A stretch of 64,000 nt of DNA from a bacterium (GTDB lineage Bacteria > Bacteroidota > Ignavibacteria > Ignavibacteriales > Ignavibacteriaceae), in the NCBI GenBank assembly GCA_016716565.1, contig JADJWC010000001.1, positions 682,001 to 746,000 of the forward strand, given 5' to 3'. The notes beneath the pieces were generated by a model, which was not told the DNA's origin, made no database searches, and saw only the letters and a list, made by a program, of their open reading frames with translations. Shown one piece after another: positions 45,830-54,710 of this stretch. Every line of letters starts with the position of its first letter. Position 1 is the stretch's first letter. Made by a program: the position numbers and the translations under genes.

Positions 45830-46031
45830 TAGCTATGTGAGAACAATTCAACAAACTTAAATTTTACATTTTCAACTTAACTTAATAAATCCTTAAAAGA
45901 AAGAATTATTAGTGTTAACAAGAATTGTTCCTGTGATCATTGAGCGATGATATTTTGTTCAGTGGAGATAAAATCCTTATTTTAAGCCCCGTTTTTGCTA
46001 TTTATATAAAATTATTCCAAAAAAGTTTTTT

Positions 46032-47714
46032 ATGAAATTAAGTAAATATTTTGTTCCTACTTTAAAAGAAGTTCCTACCGATGCAACTGTTACAAGCCAT
46101 ATTCTGATGCTTCGTGCAGGGATGATCAGAATGCTCTCTGCTGGAATTTATTCTTTTCTTCCACTTGGTTACAGAGTTGTAAGAAAAATTTCGCAAATAA
46201 TAAGAGAAGAGATGGACGCAATCGGTGGACAGGAATTTCATCTTCCGGCACTCAATCCAAAAGAGATCTGGGAAGAAACAGGTAGAGTTGAAGCATTTGG
46301 TGATATTCTTTTTCATGTTAAAAACAGAGAATACGTTCTAGCACCGACTCACGAAGAAATTATAACTTACCATGCACGCAATGTTGTAAAATCATACAAA
46401 GATATGCCTCAGATATGGTATCAGATTCAAACCAAATTCAGGAACGAGCCACGACCAAGAAGCGGAGTTATTCGTGGGCGACAATTTTTAATGAAAGATG
46501 CATACACACTTGATGTTTCTTATGAAGCTCTTGATGTTGCGTATGGATTGCACGATAAAGCGTACAGAAAAATATTTGACAGATGCGGATTAAAATATTT
46601 TGTCGTTGGTGCTTCAAGCGGTGCAATGGGCGGAACAGGTTCTGAAGAATTTATGGTTAAATCTGAGGCAGGTGAAGATACAGTTGCATACTGTTCATCT
46701 TGTGGATACGCAGCGAATGTTGAAGTTGCCGAATCCAGGGTCGATATTATTGCAAGAGAAAACGAAAGTAAATCTGTTTACGAAATATCGACTCCAAATG
46801 TAAAATCAATTGATGAACTTTGTGAATTTTTAAAAATAGACGAATCAGTGTGTGCTAAATCCAGAGTTTATATTAATGATGGAAAAGAAATTTTGATTCT
46901 GATGCAGGGCAATGATGAAGTAAATGAATCGAAGCTCACAAAAGTGCTCGGAGGAAACGTCCGTCCGGCACATCCGGAAGAGTTGATGGAAATAACCGGT
47001 GCTGATGCTGGATCAATTGGACCAATTGGATTTAAAGGAAGAATTATTGCAGATTTAAAATTAAAAGATCGGAACAATCTTTTCAGCGGCGCAAATAAAA
47101 ATGATTATCATATCGGTGGAATTGATGTGAGCAGAGACGTACCGACTCTCGAGTATGCTGATCTAAGAATTGTTCAATCCGGAGAAGGTTGTCCCAACTG
47201 TGACAACAAGCTTGAAGTGTTTACTGCTATTGAGCTTGGACACATTTTCAAGCTCGGAACAAAATATTCTGAAGCACTAAAGGCGTTGTATCTTGATGAA
47301 AAGGGAGAAGAGCGTCCGATTGTAATGGGAAGTTATGGAATAGGTGTTGAAAGAATTATGGCTTGTTATGTCGAGCAAAACCACGATGATAAAGGAATAA
47401 TCTGGGATAAAGCTCTCGCACCATTCGATATTCATCTCATTGCATTGAATGTGAAGAATGAAAATGTGGTGTCAACCGCGGAAAAAATTTACAATGAATT
47501 AAGAAATGCCGGATATGAAGTTTTATTTGATGATCGTGATGCTGCAGCAGGATTTAAATTTAATGACGCCGATTTACTTGGTATGCCTGTTCAGATCGTA
47601 ATTGGCGAGAAGAAAATAAAAGATGGCAAGTGTGAAATGAAAATCAGGCGAAGTGGTGAAAGATTTGATGTTGAGTTGAGAGAGGTTGATAAAAAGATTT
47701 CAGAGATTTTTTAA
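46032..47714 (+). CDS. proS: Prolyl-tRNA synthetase
   Basis: This 560-residue class II synthetase is of the bacterial type with an inserted editing domain. Motifs: LMLRAGMIRMLSAGIYSFLPLG near the start, motif 2 in KFRNEPRPRSGVIRGRQFLMKDAY, the editing insertion at about 235-380, EAGEDTVAYCSSCGYAANVE, motif 3 in GSYGIGVERIMACYVEQ, and the C-terminal anticodon-binding domain with LFDDRDAAAGFKFNDADLLG. Length and order are normal. Confidence 0.96.
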   Translation: MKLSKYFVPTLKEVPTDATVTSHILMLRAGMIRMLSAGIYSFLPLGYRVVRKISQIIREEMDAIGGQEFHLPALNPKEIWEETGRVEAFGDILFHVKNREYVLAPTHEEIITYHARNVVKSYKDMPQIWYQIQTKFRNEPRPRSGVIRGRQFLMKDAYTLDVSYEALDVAYGLHDKAYRKIFDRCGLKYFVVGASSGAMGGTGSEEFMVKSEAGEDTVAYCSSCGYAANVEVAESRVDIIARENESKSVYEISTPNVKSIDELCEFLKIDESVCAKSRVYINDGKEILILMQGNDEVNESKLTKVLGGNVRPAHPEELMEITGADAGSIGPIGFKGRIIADLKLKDRNNLFSGANKNDYHIGGIDVSRDVPTLEYADLRIVQSGEGCPNCDNKLEVFTAIELGHIFKLGTKYSEALKALYLDEKGEERPIVMGSYGIGVERIMACYVEQNHDDKGIIWDKALAPFDIHLIALNVKNENVVSTAEKIYNELRNAGYEVLFDDRDAAAGFKFNDADLLGMPVQIVIGEKKIKDGKCEMKIRRSGERFDVELREVDKKISEIF

Positions 47715-47765
47715 AACCATACCTGTTCTTAATACTTTCACTTATCAAGAAAACAGAAAATCATG

Positions 47766-47789
47766 TGACAACTTATCCCTAAGTTGTCA
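47766..47789. promoter_or_regulatory. Perfect palindrome between proS and the HTH-array gene
   Basis: TGACAACTTA and TAAGTTGTCA, a perfect 10-base inverted repeat with a TCCC spacer, followed by GTGGTTTTT. It could be the proS terminator, though the T run is short. It could also be an operator 40 bases before the start of the HTH-array gene. Confidence 0.6.
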
Positions 47790-47828
47790 GTGGTTTTTGC
47801 AAACATTACTGTAATTATTGAAGTTACT

Positions 47829-48716
47829 ATGCTTAAAAATTGGACAGAAGAAGAAGTAAAATATTTAAAGAAGCATTATAAAATTCGGGGTGCTAAATAT
47901 GTTGCCAATAAATTAGAAAGAACTCGTAGTTCAGTAGTAACAAAAGCGGTTAAACTAAAACTTGGCAATAATGACCGACGTCGGTGGGAAAAGTGGGAGG
48001 ATAGTTATCTTCGCAGGCATTATATTGATAGAAAAATTGAATCTTTGTCGAAAATTTTAAAGAGATCCAGATCTGCAATTCTTGCCCGTGCTTACATTCT
48101 GAAATTGACGGAGTCCAATTTTGTAAAGTGGACGGAAGAAGAAAAAAGCAAACTGCGTCAATTGTATCCTGACAGACAATATACGATCGACCAAATAGCA
48201 GAAATGCTAAACAGACCACGATATGGAATACTGCAGCAAGCTTACACTCTAAAACTAAACAGACCACGCCCCCAGCATGAGTGGACAAAGGATGAGATCA
48301 ATTATCTCTCTGAAAACTACTTAACAAAAAGTGCAGGTGAGATGGCAAAAGATCTTGGTATGACCGTAAGTGCTGTAACACATAAAATTGGCAGATTAAA
48401 TTTAAGGGTGAGAGAGAAAGGTCGTGTGTGGAGTGAAGAAGAAAAAGAATATATTCGGCAAAATTATAAGAAAATCCCGACTAAAGATTTAGCTCAAAGG
48501 TTGAACAGAACCGTAAACTCAATTATAACAATAGTCGGCAAACTTGGTGTTAGTGCTTCCCGTCCGCGTCCATGGACTCAGGAAGAAAAAGATTTTATTA
48601 TTAAAAATTATACACATCTTTCAATTGATGAAATATCTACAGCACTTAATAGAAGTAGAAGTGCAATTGTTGCCATTGCATCAAAACTAAAACTAACTAA
48701 TAAAAAAAGCACGTAA
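47829..48716 (+). CDS. Protein of six tandem Myb/SANT-like helix-turn-helix modules
   Basis: The protein has 295 residues from the ATG at 47829; earlier in-frame codons give a non-conserved tail. It consists only of six repeats of about 49 residues. The repeat tryptophans are at 5, 53, 101, 152, 201 and 249, each followed by T/S-x-E-E and Y-L/I-x3-Y. Each module ends in a helix of the form LNRSRSAIVAIASKLKL. The pattern is like GcrA/Myb-type DNA-binding helices, so DNA binding is very likely. No other domain is present. I do not recognise a named family with this number of modules. The target and role are unknown; it is alone between proS and a terminator. Confidence 0.75.
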   Translation: MLKNWTEEEVKYLKKHYKIRGAKYVANKLERTRSSVVTKAVKLKLGNNDRRRWEKWEDSYLRRHYIDRKIESLSKILKRSRSAILARAYILKLTESNFVKWTEEEKSKLRQLYPDRQYTIDQIAEMLNRPRYGILQQAYTLKLNRPRPQHEWTKDEINYLSENYLTKSAGEMAKDLGMTVSAVTHKIGRLNLRVREKGRVWSEEEKEYIRQNYKKIPTKDLAQRLNRTVNSIITIVGKLGVSASRPRPWTQEEKDFIIKNYTHLSIDEISTALNRSRSAIVAIASKLKLTNKKST

Positions 48717-48726
48717 TAATTTTTAG

Positions 48727-48828
48727 ATTAAATACCCAAAGCTTCAGGCTAATCAAATTGCTTTAAAACTCAATCAAAAGAAAGAATCTGTCATTGTAAC
48801 GATAGTGAAGCAGGAATTATCTAGCTGA
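48727..48828 (+). pseudogene. Remnant of a seventh HTH module
   Basis: Downstream of the array stop, in the +1 frame, the sequence reads IKYPKLQANQIALKLNQKK and then ESVIVTIVKQELSS before a TGA. This aligns with the second half of the modules (Y...L...IA..LN....S.I..IV...L). The first half, with the Trp, is missing and stops lie between. It is a decayed end of the repeat array. Confidence 0.65.
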
Positions 48829-48873
48829 GAATAATACGTATCCAAAAAGGAATCAAGTCAACAGCCTGATAAT

Positions 48874-48908
48874 AAAAAAAGACGCATCGTTGATGCGTCT
48901 TTTTTTTT
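48874..48908. terminator. Strong bidirectional terminator
   Basis: GACGCATC / GATGCGTC stem with a GTT loop, preceded by seven A and followed by nine T, so it works for both the HTH-array gene and the convergent OPT gene. Confidence 0.92.
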
Positions 48909-48921
48909 ACTAAAAAACATT

Positions 48922-50907
48922 TTATTCCGTATCCGGCTTTCCTCTCAAAGAATCCCAGATCATATAAACGCAAAGAAGTGCGAACATTACTATACCAATT
49001 AGTTCCGCAGCATGAGATTCTGCCCATTCATAGTTAACCCAGTTCAATCCCTGCCATCTGAGTATTGCACTTATTACTCCCATCAAAGCTCCGCCGGCAA
49101 TAAATCCTGATGCAATTAATGTTCCTCTTTCTCTTCTTGCATTGTTAATTTTTTCATCTTTGCTTCTTGTAGAAACAAAGTGGGCAATTAATCCACCAAC
49201 TAAGAGAGGTGTGTTAAGTTCAAGAGGAATATACATTCCGAGTGCAAAAGCAAGTGCAGGAACTTTAATCATCGTAAGTACTAAAGCGAGAATTGCACCA
49301 ACAATGTAAAGTGTCCACGGCGCTGGCTGTTGATCCATCAACGGTTGAATTACCGCCGCCATTGCATTTGCTTGTGGTGCAACTAAAGCACCATCACCAA
49401 CAAATCCGTAAGTTTCATTAAGAATCATAATTACAAAACCGACGGTCAAAGCAGAAACAAGGACTCCAAGAAATTTCCATCTTTCCTGTTTGATTGGAGA
49501 TGAACCGAGCCAGTAACCAATTTTTAGATCCGTAATAAAACCGCCTGCCATTGAGAGTGCTGTGCACACGACACCACCGATTACAAGCGCAGCAATCATT
49601 CCTGAACTTCCTTTTAAGCCAACGGAGGTGAGAATAATTGAAGAAAGAATTAATGTCATCAAAGTCATCCCGCTAACAGGGTTTGTTCCGACGATTGCAA
49701 TTGCGTTTGCAGCTACAGTCGTAAATAAGAACGATATAACCAGAACGATCAGTAATCCTGCTAATGCCCAGCCGATATCATAAACTACTCCCATATAAAA
49801 GAAAACAAGAAGAAGAATCGCTGTGAGAACAATTCCAATCACAATAATCTTCATCGGAAGATCTCGCTGAGTTCTGAGTTGAGTGTTGTTGACGTGCTTC
49901 TTCTCAAAAATTTCTTTGAAACCAAGAGAGATAGCATCTCGGATAATTTTGGATGAACGAATAATTCCGATTATTCCTGCCATTGCAATACCGCCGATAC
50001 CAACGTGACGAACATACTGCCTGAAGATTTCTTCTGCACTCATTGCGGAAATTAATTTTGTAGCTCCTGTACCGAATGTTTCAGTCAATCCTGCGCCAAT
50101 GTATGAAATTACAGGGATCAGTAAATACCAGGAAACAAAAGAACCTGCAGCTATTATTGCAGCGTACTTTAAACCAACAATGTAACCAAGTCCCATAACT
50201 GCAGCACCGAGATTCAAACGGAAGACAAGTTTGAATTTATCGGCAAGCATTTCACCAAATCCAAATACTCTGGTAGTGAATACTTCACTCCACCAGCCGA
50301 ATGTTGCGATAATGAAATCGTAGATTCCGCCAATCAATCCGCTTACGACTAAAACCAATGCTTGCTTACCGCCTTTTTCACCGGCAACTAATATCTCAGT
50401 TGTAGCTGTTGCTTCAGGGAATGGGAATTGTCCGTGCATTTCAGCAACAAAATATTTTCTGAATGGAATCAGAAAAAGTATTCCCAGAACTCCGCCGAAT
50501 GCAGATGCTAAAAATATCTGGTAAAAGTGAGCTTCAAGATTCAATATGTAAAGAGCAGGAATTGTGAAAATCGCTCCCGCAACAATCAATCCTGAGTTCT
50601 GACCAATTGATTGAATAATCACATTTTGCCCAAGCGGACTTTTAATTTTCATCAGCGTTGAAACACCAACCGCAATAATTGCAATCGGAATTGCTGCTTC
50701 AAACACCTGTCCTATTTTCAAGCCAAGATAAGCCGCTGCCGCAGAGAAAAGAACAGCCATAAGCAAACCCATAACTACTGAGTATGCGGTAATTTCCTGC
50801 GGAGTTGTACTTGCCGGCATTAATGGTTTATACTCTTCGCCGGGCTTTAACTCTTTGTAAGCATTTTCCGGAAGACCTTTAATTGCTCCAGATGTATGTT
50901 CACTCAT
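48922..50907 (-). CDS. OPT family oligopeptide/metal-chelate transporter
   Basis: This 661-residue membrane protein has about fourteen hydrophobic segments. Family features include the N-terminal PEITAYSVVMGLLMAVLFSA-like region (here PQEITAYSVVMGL), SAAAAYLGLKIGQVFEAAIP, GQFPFPEATATTEI, and the C-terminal LYIPLELNTPLLVGGLI-like segment (MYIPLELNTPLLVGG). It is of the bacterial OPT type, taking up oligopeptides or related chelates by proton symport. It lies 11 bases downstream of a secreted S8 protease gene on the same strand, so a link between outside protein digestion and peptide uptake is likely. Confidence 0.93.
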   Translation of the reverse strand: MSEHTSGAIKGLPENAYKELKPGEEYKPLMPASTTPQEITAYSVVMGLLMAVLFSAAAAYLGLKIGQVFEAAIPIAIIAVGVSTLMKIKSPLGQNVIIQSIGQNSGLIVAGAIFTIPALYILNLEAHFYQIFLASAFGGVLGILFLIPFRKYFVAEMHGQFPFPEATATTEILVAGEKGGKQALVLVVSGLIGGIYDFIIATFGWWSEVFTTRVFGFGEMLADKFKLVFRLNLGAAVMGLGYIVGLKYAAIIAAGSFVSWYLLIPVISYIGAGLTETFGTGATKLISAMSAEEIFRQYVRHVGIGGIAMAGIIGIIRSSKIIRDAISLGFKEIFEKKHVNNTQLRTQRDLPMKIIVIGIVLTAILLLVFFYMGVVYDIGWALAGLLIVLVISFLFTTVAANAIAIVGTNPVSGMTLMTLILSSIILTSVGLKGSSGMIAALVIGGVVCTALSMAGGFITDLKIGYWLGSSPIKQERWKFLGVLVSALTVGFVIMILNETYGFVGDGALVAPQANAMAAVIQPLMDQQPAPWTLYIVGAILALVLTMIKVPALAFALGMYIPLELNTPLLVGGLIAHFVSTRSKDEKINNARRERGTLIASGFIAGGALMGVISAILRWQGLNWVNYEWAESHAAELIGIVMFALLCVYMIWDSLRGKPDTE

Positions 50908-50918
50908 AATGTTTCCTC

Positions 50919-53738
50919 TTAGAATTTGAATTTAATTGGAAGTTCATATTCTGATTCCTTTGTTGCTGCTGATTCAAAAATTATTGTGCCCACTGGTTGT
51001 GAATTTTCAGGGAAGAATTCAGCCGGCATTGTATAATTAATCTGCAGCTGTTTTGGTAAAGAAGGATATAAAACAATCGCTGATTTTTTATCACTCGTTA
51101 CATCAAAGTTGTATTCAGTTTTGAAAGTAGTTACTTCTGTAATATTAATATTAGCCGAACTTGATCCAAGCGCAAACCCGGGAACAATCTCTAAAACATA
51201 TTCTGTTGAATCTTCATCAGATGTATTATTTATACTAATACTGCCTTTACTGTAACTCAATGCATCAGATTCCACAAAATAACCGTCGGTGTCGCAAATC
51301 AATAGAGCCATATCTGTAAACTTGCTGTAGTCAGTCTTTGTCATTACAATCTTGAATTCTTTTGAAGCTTCGCCTTTTCTTAAAACAAACGGCATTCTGA
51401 ATTTTTCGCTTCCACTAATAGTAATTTCATGGCCTATTTCATAACCATCTAATTTTCCCATTAAATTATAGGTGGATGGTGAACCGAAATAATTCACGAC
51501 TTCAATTTGATTATCATCTGCAGTTATGATCTTGTTTTCAAGTCTGTTGATTCCATAAAACTGAATTGAAAGGTCATATGTAGAAATATTCTTTGCAAGA
51601 AAAACGCCTTCAACCACAACTTCATAAACACCGGGCTCGAGATTACAATATGTTCCTTCTACTTCACTTTTACTTTCGAGCGTATGTACTTGAGCAGAAA
51701 CATCTATTCCAATTCCATCAGGAGTGAATAAATCGTATCTGACTCTTGCATAATCTTTTCCTGATGCAGAAAGTTTAATGTTCATTGCAGTTTGTCCTGC
51801 TGGCAATTCAATAAAATATCTTTTAAACAAACCCTGTTCAACCTTTTCACCCGTCCAGCTTTTACCATAATTATCTTCAAAGCTGAATCTGTACGGCATA
51901 ACAACTGTGGCCTGCATTTCAAATTCCGGAAAACCTGATTTATCATCACGGAAAGCAGTAAGTCTTCCCGTGTACAAACCTGGTTCCTGCATTTTTGCAA
52001 GATCAAATTTTACATTTACAAAAGTTGATTGATTATTTCTGATGTAAGTTTTTTTCTGAATTGGAATCAACCATTCACTATCACTTTCAATCTTGAATGA
52101 TCTGTAGAATTTTTCACCTTCCCGAAATCCATTTCTGGTGACTGAGAAAGTGAACGTGTCTTCATTTTTTAGATATGAACCATTTCTTATATAAAGATTT
52201 GGAGCTTTTCCAGATGGTGCATTTGGTGCCAAAGATGAGATTGTATAAGATTCAAATTTCTTTACCTCACCATCCTCAATGTATTTTTTTAATTGATTGT
52301 ATGCGTTGATTACGTTAATGTAACCGTGACCCTGATCGAGGTTACTATAGCCATCCATTTTAACCGCACCTTCCCGAACAGCTTTGAACAATAGCTGCGA
52401 TGGAATTTTTACGTCAGGATATTCTTGTGAAACGGCACTAAGTAACAGCGACATAACTCCTGCAGAATATGGAGCTGCCATACTTGTTCCCCAGAATCTA
52501 TCCCAACCTGTCCAGTTTGGCACTGTCGAAGTATTGGCACCGGGTGAGCAAACATCCGGCTTTCGTACTTCACCACCTCTTGATGAAAAATAAAGAATGA
52601 TATCTTTATTTAAAGTCGCTCCGTAAAGATCTTCACCAACATCTTTTGTTAAAACTGCACCCGATGAAAAGATTGAGTGGGATGCAGATGGTAATCCAAC
52701 CGTTGAAATACCAGGACCTTCATTTCCGCTTCCAACACAAATGTAAAGGTACGGATTTTCTTTTGTGAGATTATCAATAAACTTTTCAATATCTGCCTGT
52801 CCTTCTAATTCTGATCCGATACCGAAACTCATATTAACTATCACAGGCACTTTCATTTCTTTGGATACTTTATCAGCATAAAGGTAAGCATTCTTCATAC
52901 TTTCAGTAACTGTGCAGCCGCCCGAATAAAGATTATTACCAAGTTTCATACTCATCATTTGTGCACCGGGAGCTATTCCGTTAAAATCAATTCCGCCGAT
53001 TTGATTTCCACCTGCGATTCCTGCAACATGAGTTCCGTGTGAACCATCATCAAAATGGAATGAGACAATTTTTTCTTCAGGCAGAACATTTAATCCCATT
53101 GTTAGCGGAGGAAGATCACCTGGAAATTCAAATGAAAATGCATCTTGTTTCTCTTTGTAATTTCTTAATGGCTTATCATCGCTGATATCTCCATTGCCAT
53201 TCAGATCAGCATATACAATCCAGTCTGCCGTTGCGGATTCAGTTCCTTCGGTCGTTTCAAAAACTACCATACCAAAAACATCTTCTAGATCACCATCTCC
53301 GTTTAAATCACCGGCACCTGATCCGGAATTCTTCAATATCTCTTCTGCAAAACCACCGATGTAGTAAACATTATCTTTTGGTGAATATTGTAAAGCTGAT
53401 GATGCAGTTACTGAAAGTTCTTCATATTTAAATATTGTTTTACCTTCTTCAGTCTCAACATCAGCCTCGTAATAATTAACATCACCCTGGTGAGTGAAGT
53501 CCTGAACATCAATGAACTTTACTTCGCCGGTTGAAGTTTTTGTTAGTCCATCCACACCAATATCAACACCAGTATCGAGAATTATTATTATTGTTCCTCT
53601 GCCATCATATTCAGGGTGAAGGCTTATAAATTCTTCAACACCTGTGTCTTTTAATTCAAGGAAAGTCTGGCCGATTTCCTGTGTGTAAATCGGGAAAGCT
53701 GTAAATAATAACAGCATAATTATATTAATTGTTTTCAT
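50919..53738 (-). CDS. Secreted S8 (subtilisin-like) serine protease
   Basis: The protein has 939 residues with a signal peptide (cleavage near YTQ, residue 20). The catalytic triad is clear: Asp55 in ILDTGVDIG, His237 in GSHGTHVAGIAGG and Ser419 in WGTSMAAPYSAGV. The oxyanion Asn is in CVGSGNEGPG. A long insertion sits between Asp and His, resembling tripeptidyl-peptidase II, whose catalytic domain also has such an insert and is followed by beta-rich domains as here. No type IX sorting signal is at the C-terminus. It is probably periplasmic or secreted and is transcribed with the OPT transporter. Confidence 0.92.
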   Translation of the reverse strand: MKTINIIMLLLFTAFPIYTQEIGQTFLELKDTGVEEFISLHPEYDGRGTIIIILDTGVDIGVDGLTKTSTGEVKFIDVQDFTHQGDVNYYEADVETEEGKTIFKYEELSVTASSALQYSPKDNVYYIGGFAEEILKNSGSGAGDLNGDGDLEDVFGMVVFETTEGTESATADWIVYADLNGNGDISDDKPLRNYKEKQDAFSFEFPGDLPPLTMGLNVLPEEKIVSFHFDDGSHGTHVAGIAGGNQIGGIDFNGIAPGAQMMSMKLGNNLYSGGCTVTESMKNAYLYADKVSKEMKVPVIVNMSFGIGSELEGQADIEKFIDNLTKENPYLYICVGSGNEGPGISTVGLPSASHSIFSSGAVLTKDVGEDLYGATLNKDIILYFSSRGGEVRKPDVCSPGANTSTVPNWTGWDRFWGTSMAAPYSAGVMSLLLSAVSQEYPDVKIPSQLLFKAVREGAVKMDGYSNLDQGHGYINVINAYNQLKKYIEDGEVKKFESYTISSLAPNAPSGKAPNLYIRNGSYLKNEDTFTFSVTRNGFREGEKFYRSFKIESDSEWLIPIQKKTYIRNNQSTFVNVKFDLAKMQEPGLYTGRLTAFRDDKSGFPEFEMQATVVMPYRFSFEDNYGKSWTGEKVEQGLFKRYFIELPAGQTAMNIKLSASGKDYARVRYDLFTPDGIGIDVSAQVHTLESKSEVEGTYCNLEPGVYEVVVEGVFLAKNISTYDLSIQFYGINRLENKIITADDNQIEVVNYFGSPSTYNLMGKLDGYEIGHEITISGSEKFRMPFVLRKGEASKEFKIVMTKTDYSKFTDMALLICDTDGYFVESDALSYSKGSISINNTSDEDSTEYVLEIVPGFALGSSSANINITEVTTFKTEYNFDVTSDKKSAIVLYPSLPKQLQINYTMPAEFFPENSQPVGTIIFESAATKESEYELPIKFKF

Positions 53739-53892
53739 GTAAATCTCTGTTTATGAAATGAATAAAGTTAAGAGTTGACAAATACTTCAATCTTTTAAAA
53801 ATATTTTTGATGTGATTTTTGAAAATTCTGCATGAAGCATATAACAAACTTAATAAAGTTGTTAGAATTAACCTTCTGAAAAATAAGGGTTT

Positions 53893-53961
53893 GTCATATT
53901 GAGCGAAGCGAAATATCTCAATGTTAATGGTAATGAGATTCTTCACTTCGTTCAGAATGAC
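53893..53961. repeat. Dispersed quasi-palindromic intergenic repeat, copy 2
   Basis: Begins GTCATATTGAGCGAAGCGAA and ends TTCAGAATGAC; related to 15479-15548, with conserved arms and an unlike centre. It lies between the divergent S8 protease and rsmI genes, so here it cannot be a shared terminator. Confidence 0.85.
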
Positions 53962-54031
53962 AGTTTGGTAATTTTTCAGAATGTTCGAAAAAAGTAACTT
54001 CATTTTGGTTGGAATTGCCTAATTTTATTTT

Positions 54032-54703
54032 ATGAAAAAAGCACTTTTTATAGTCTCGACTCCAATAGGTAATTATGAAGATATAACGCTTCGTGCACTC
54101 AGAGTGCTGAAAGAAGTTGATTTTATTATATGCGAGGAATTTAAGGAAGCCAGAAGACTTCTCTCGAAATATAAAATTGACAAACCGCTGGTTGAATTGA
54201 ATGAGCATAATGAAAATGAAGCATCCGATGAAATCTTGATGGAACTACTGGAAGGAAAATCTGCAGCACTAATTTCCGATTGCGGAACGCCTTTGTTTTC
54301 AGATCCGGGACATTTACTTGTTGATCTCGCGATTCAAAATAAAATTGATGTTGTTCCTATTCCTGGAGTTAGTTCTTTGCTTGCAGCTTTGGTGGGCAGC
54401 GGAATGGATTTTGAAAAATTCTATTACTATGGATGGCTTTCACCAAAGAAAGATATCCGCAGAAAACAATTGCTTGATCTGAAAAAGAGAAAAGAAACAA
54501 TAGTTTTAATGGATACTCCTTACCGCTTAAAAACTTTGATGGAAGATATAGTAAAAATTCTCGGTGCAAATATTCCTTGTGTTCTTGCGTTTGAGCTTAC
54601 AAAAGAAAGGGAAAAATTTTATCGGGGAAATACTGGGAATATTTTAAATCACGTTGAAAAAGAGAATTTAAAAGGGGAGTTTGTATTAATAATTAAAAAT
54701 TGA
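54032..54703 (+). CDS. rsmI: 16S rRNA (cytidine-1402-2'-O)-methyltransferase
   Basis: This 223-residue SAM-dependent enzyme of the tetrapyrrole methylase fold methylates C1402 of 16S rRNA. Visible are STPIGNYEDITLRALRVL, CEEFKEARRLL, LISDCGTPLFSDPGH, PIPGVSSLLAAL and KEREKFYRG. Usual RsmI has about 280 residues; this one lacks the C-terminal extension but keeps the catalytic domain. Confidence 0.92.
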   Translation: MKKALFIVSTPIGNYEDITLRALRVLKEVDFIICEEFKEARRLLSKYKIDKPLVELNEHNENEASDEILMELLEGKSAALISDCGTPLFSDPGHLLVDLAIQNKIDVVPIPGVSSLLAALVGSGMDFEKFYYYGWLSPKKDIRRKQLLDLKKRKETIVLMDTPYRLKTLMEDIVKILGANIPCVLAFELTKEREKFYRGNTGNILNHVEKENLKGEFVLIIKN

Positions 54704-54710
54704 ATTTAAA

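Noticed and set aside
53725..54208. Minus-strand frames containing an SERSEES-type peptide
   Set aside because: The peptide is the translation of the dispersed palindromic repeat, a known source of false small genes, and the frames overlap rsmI.
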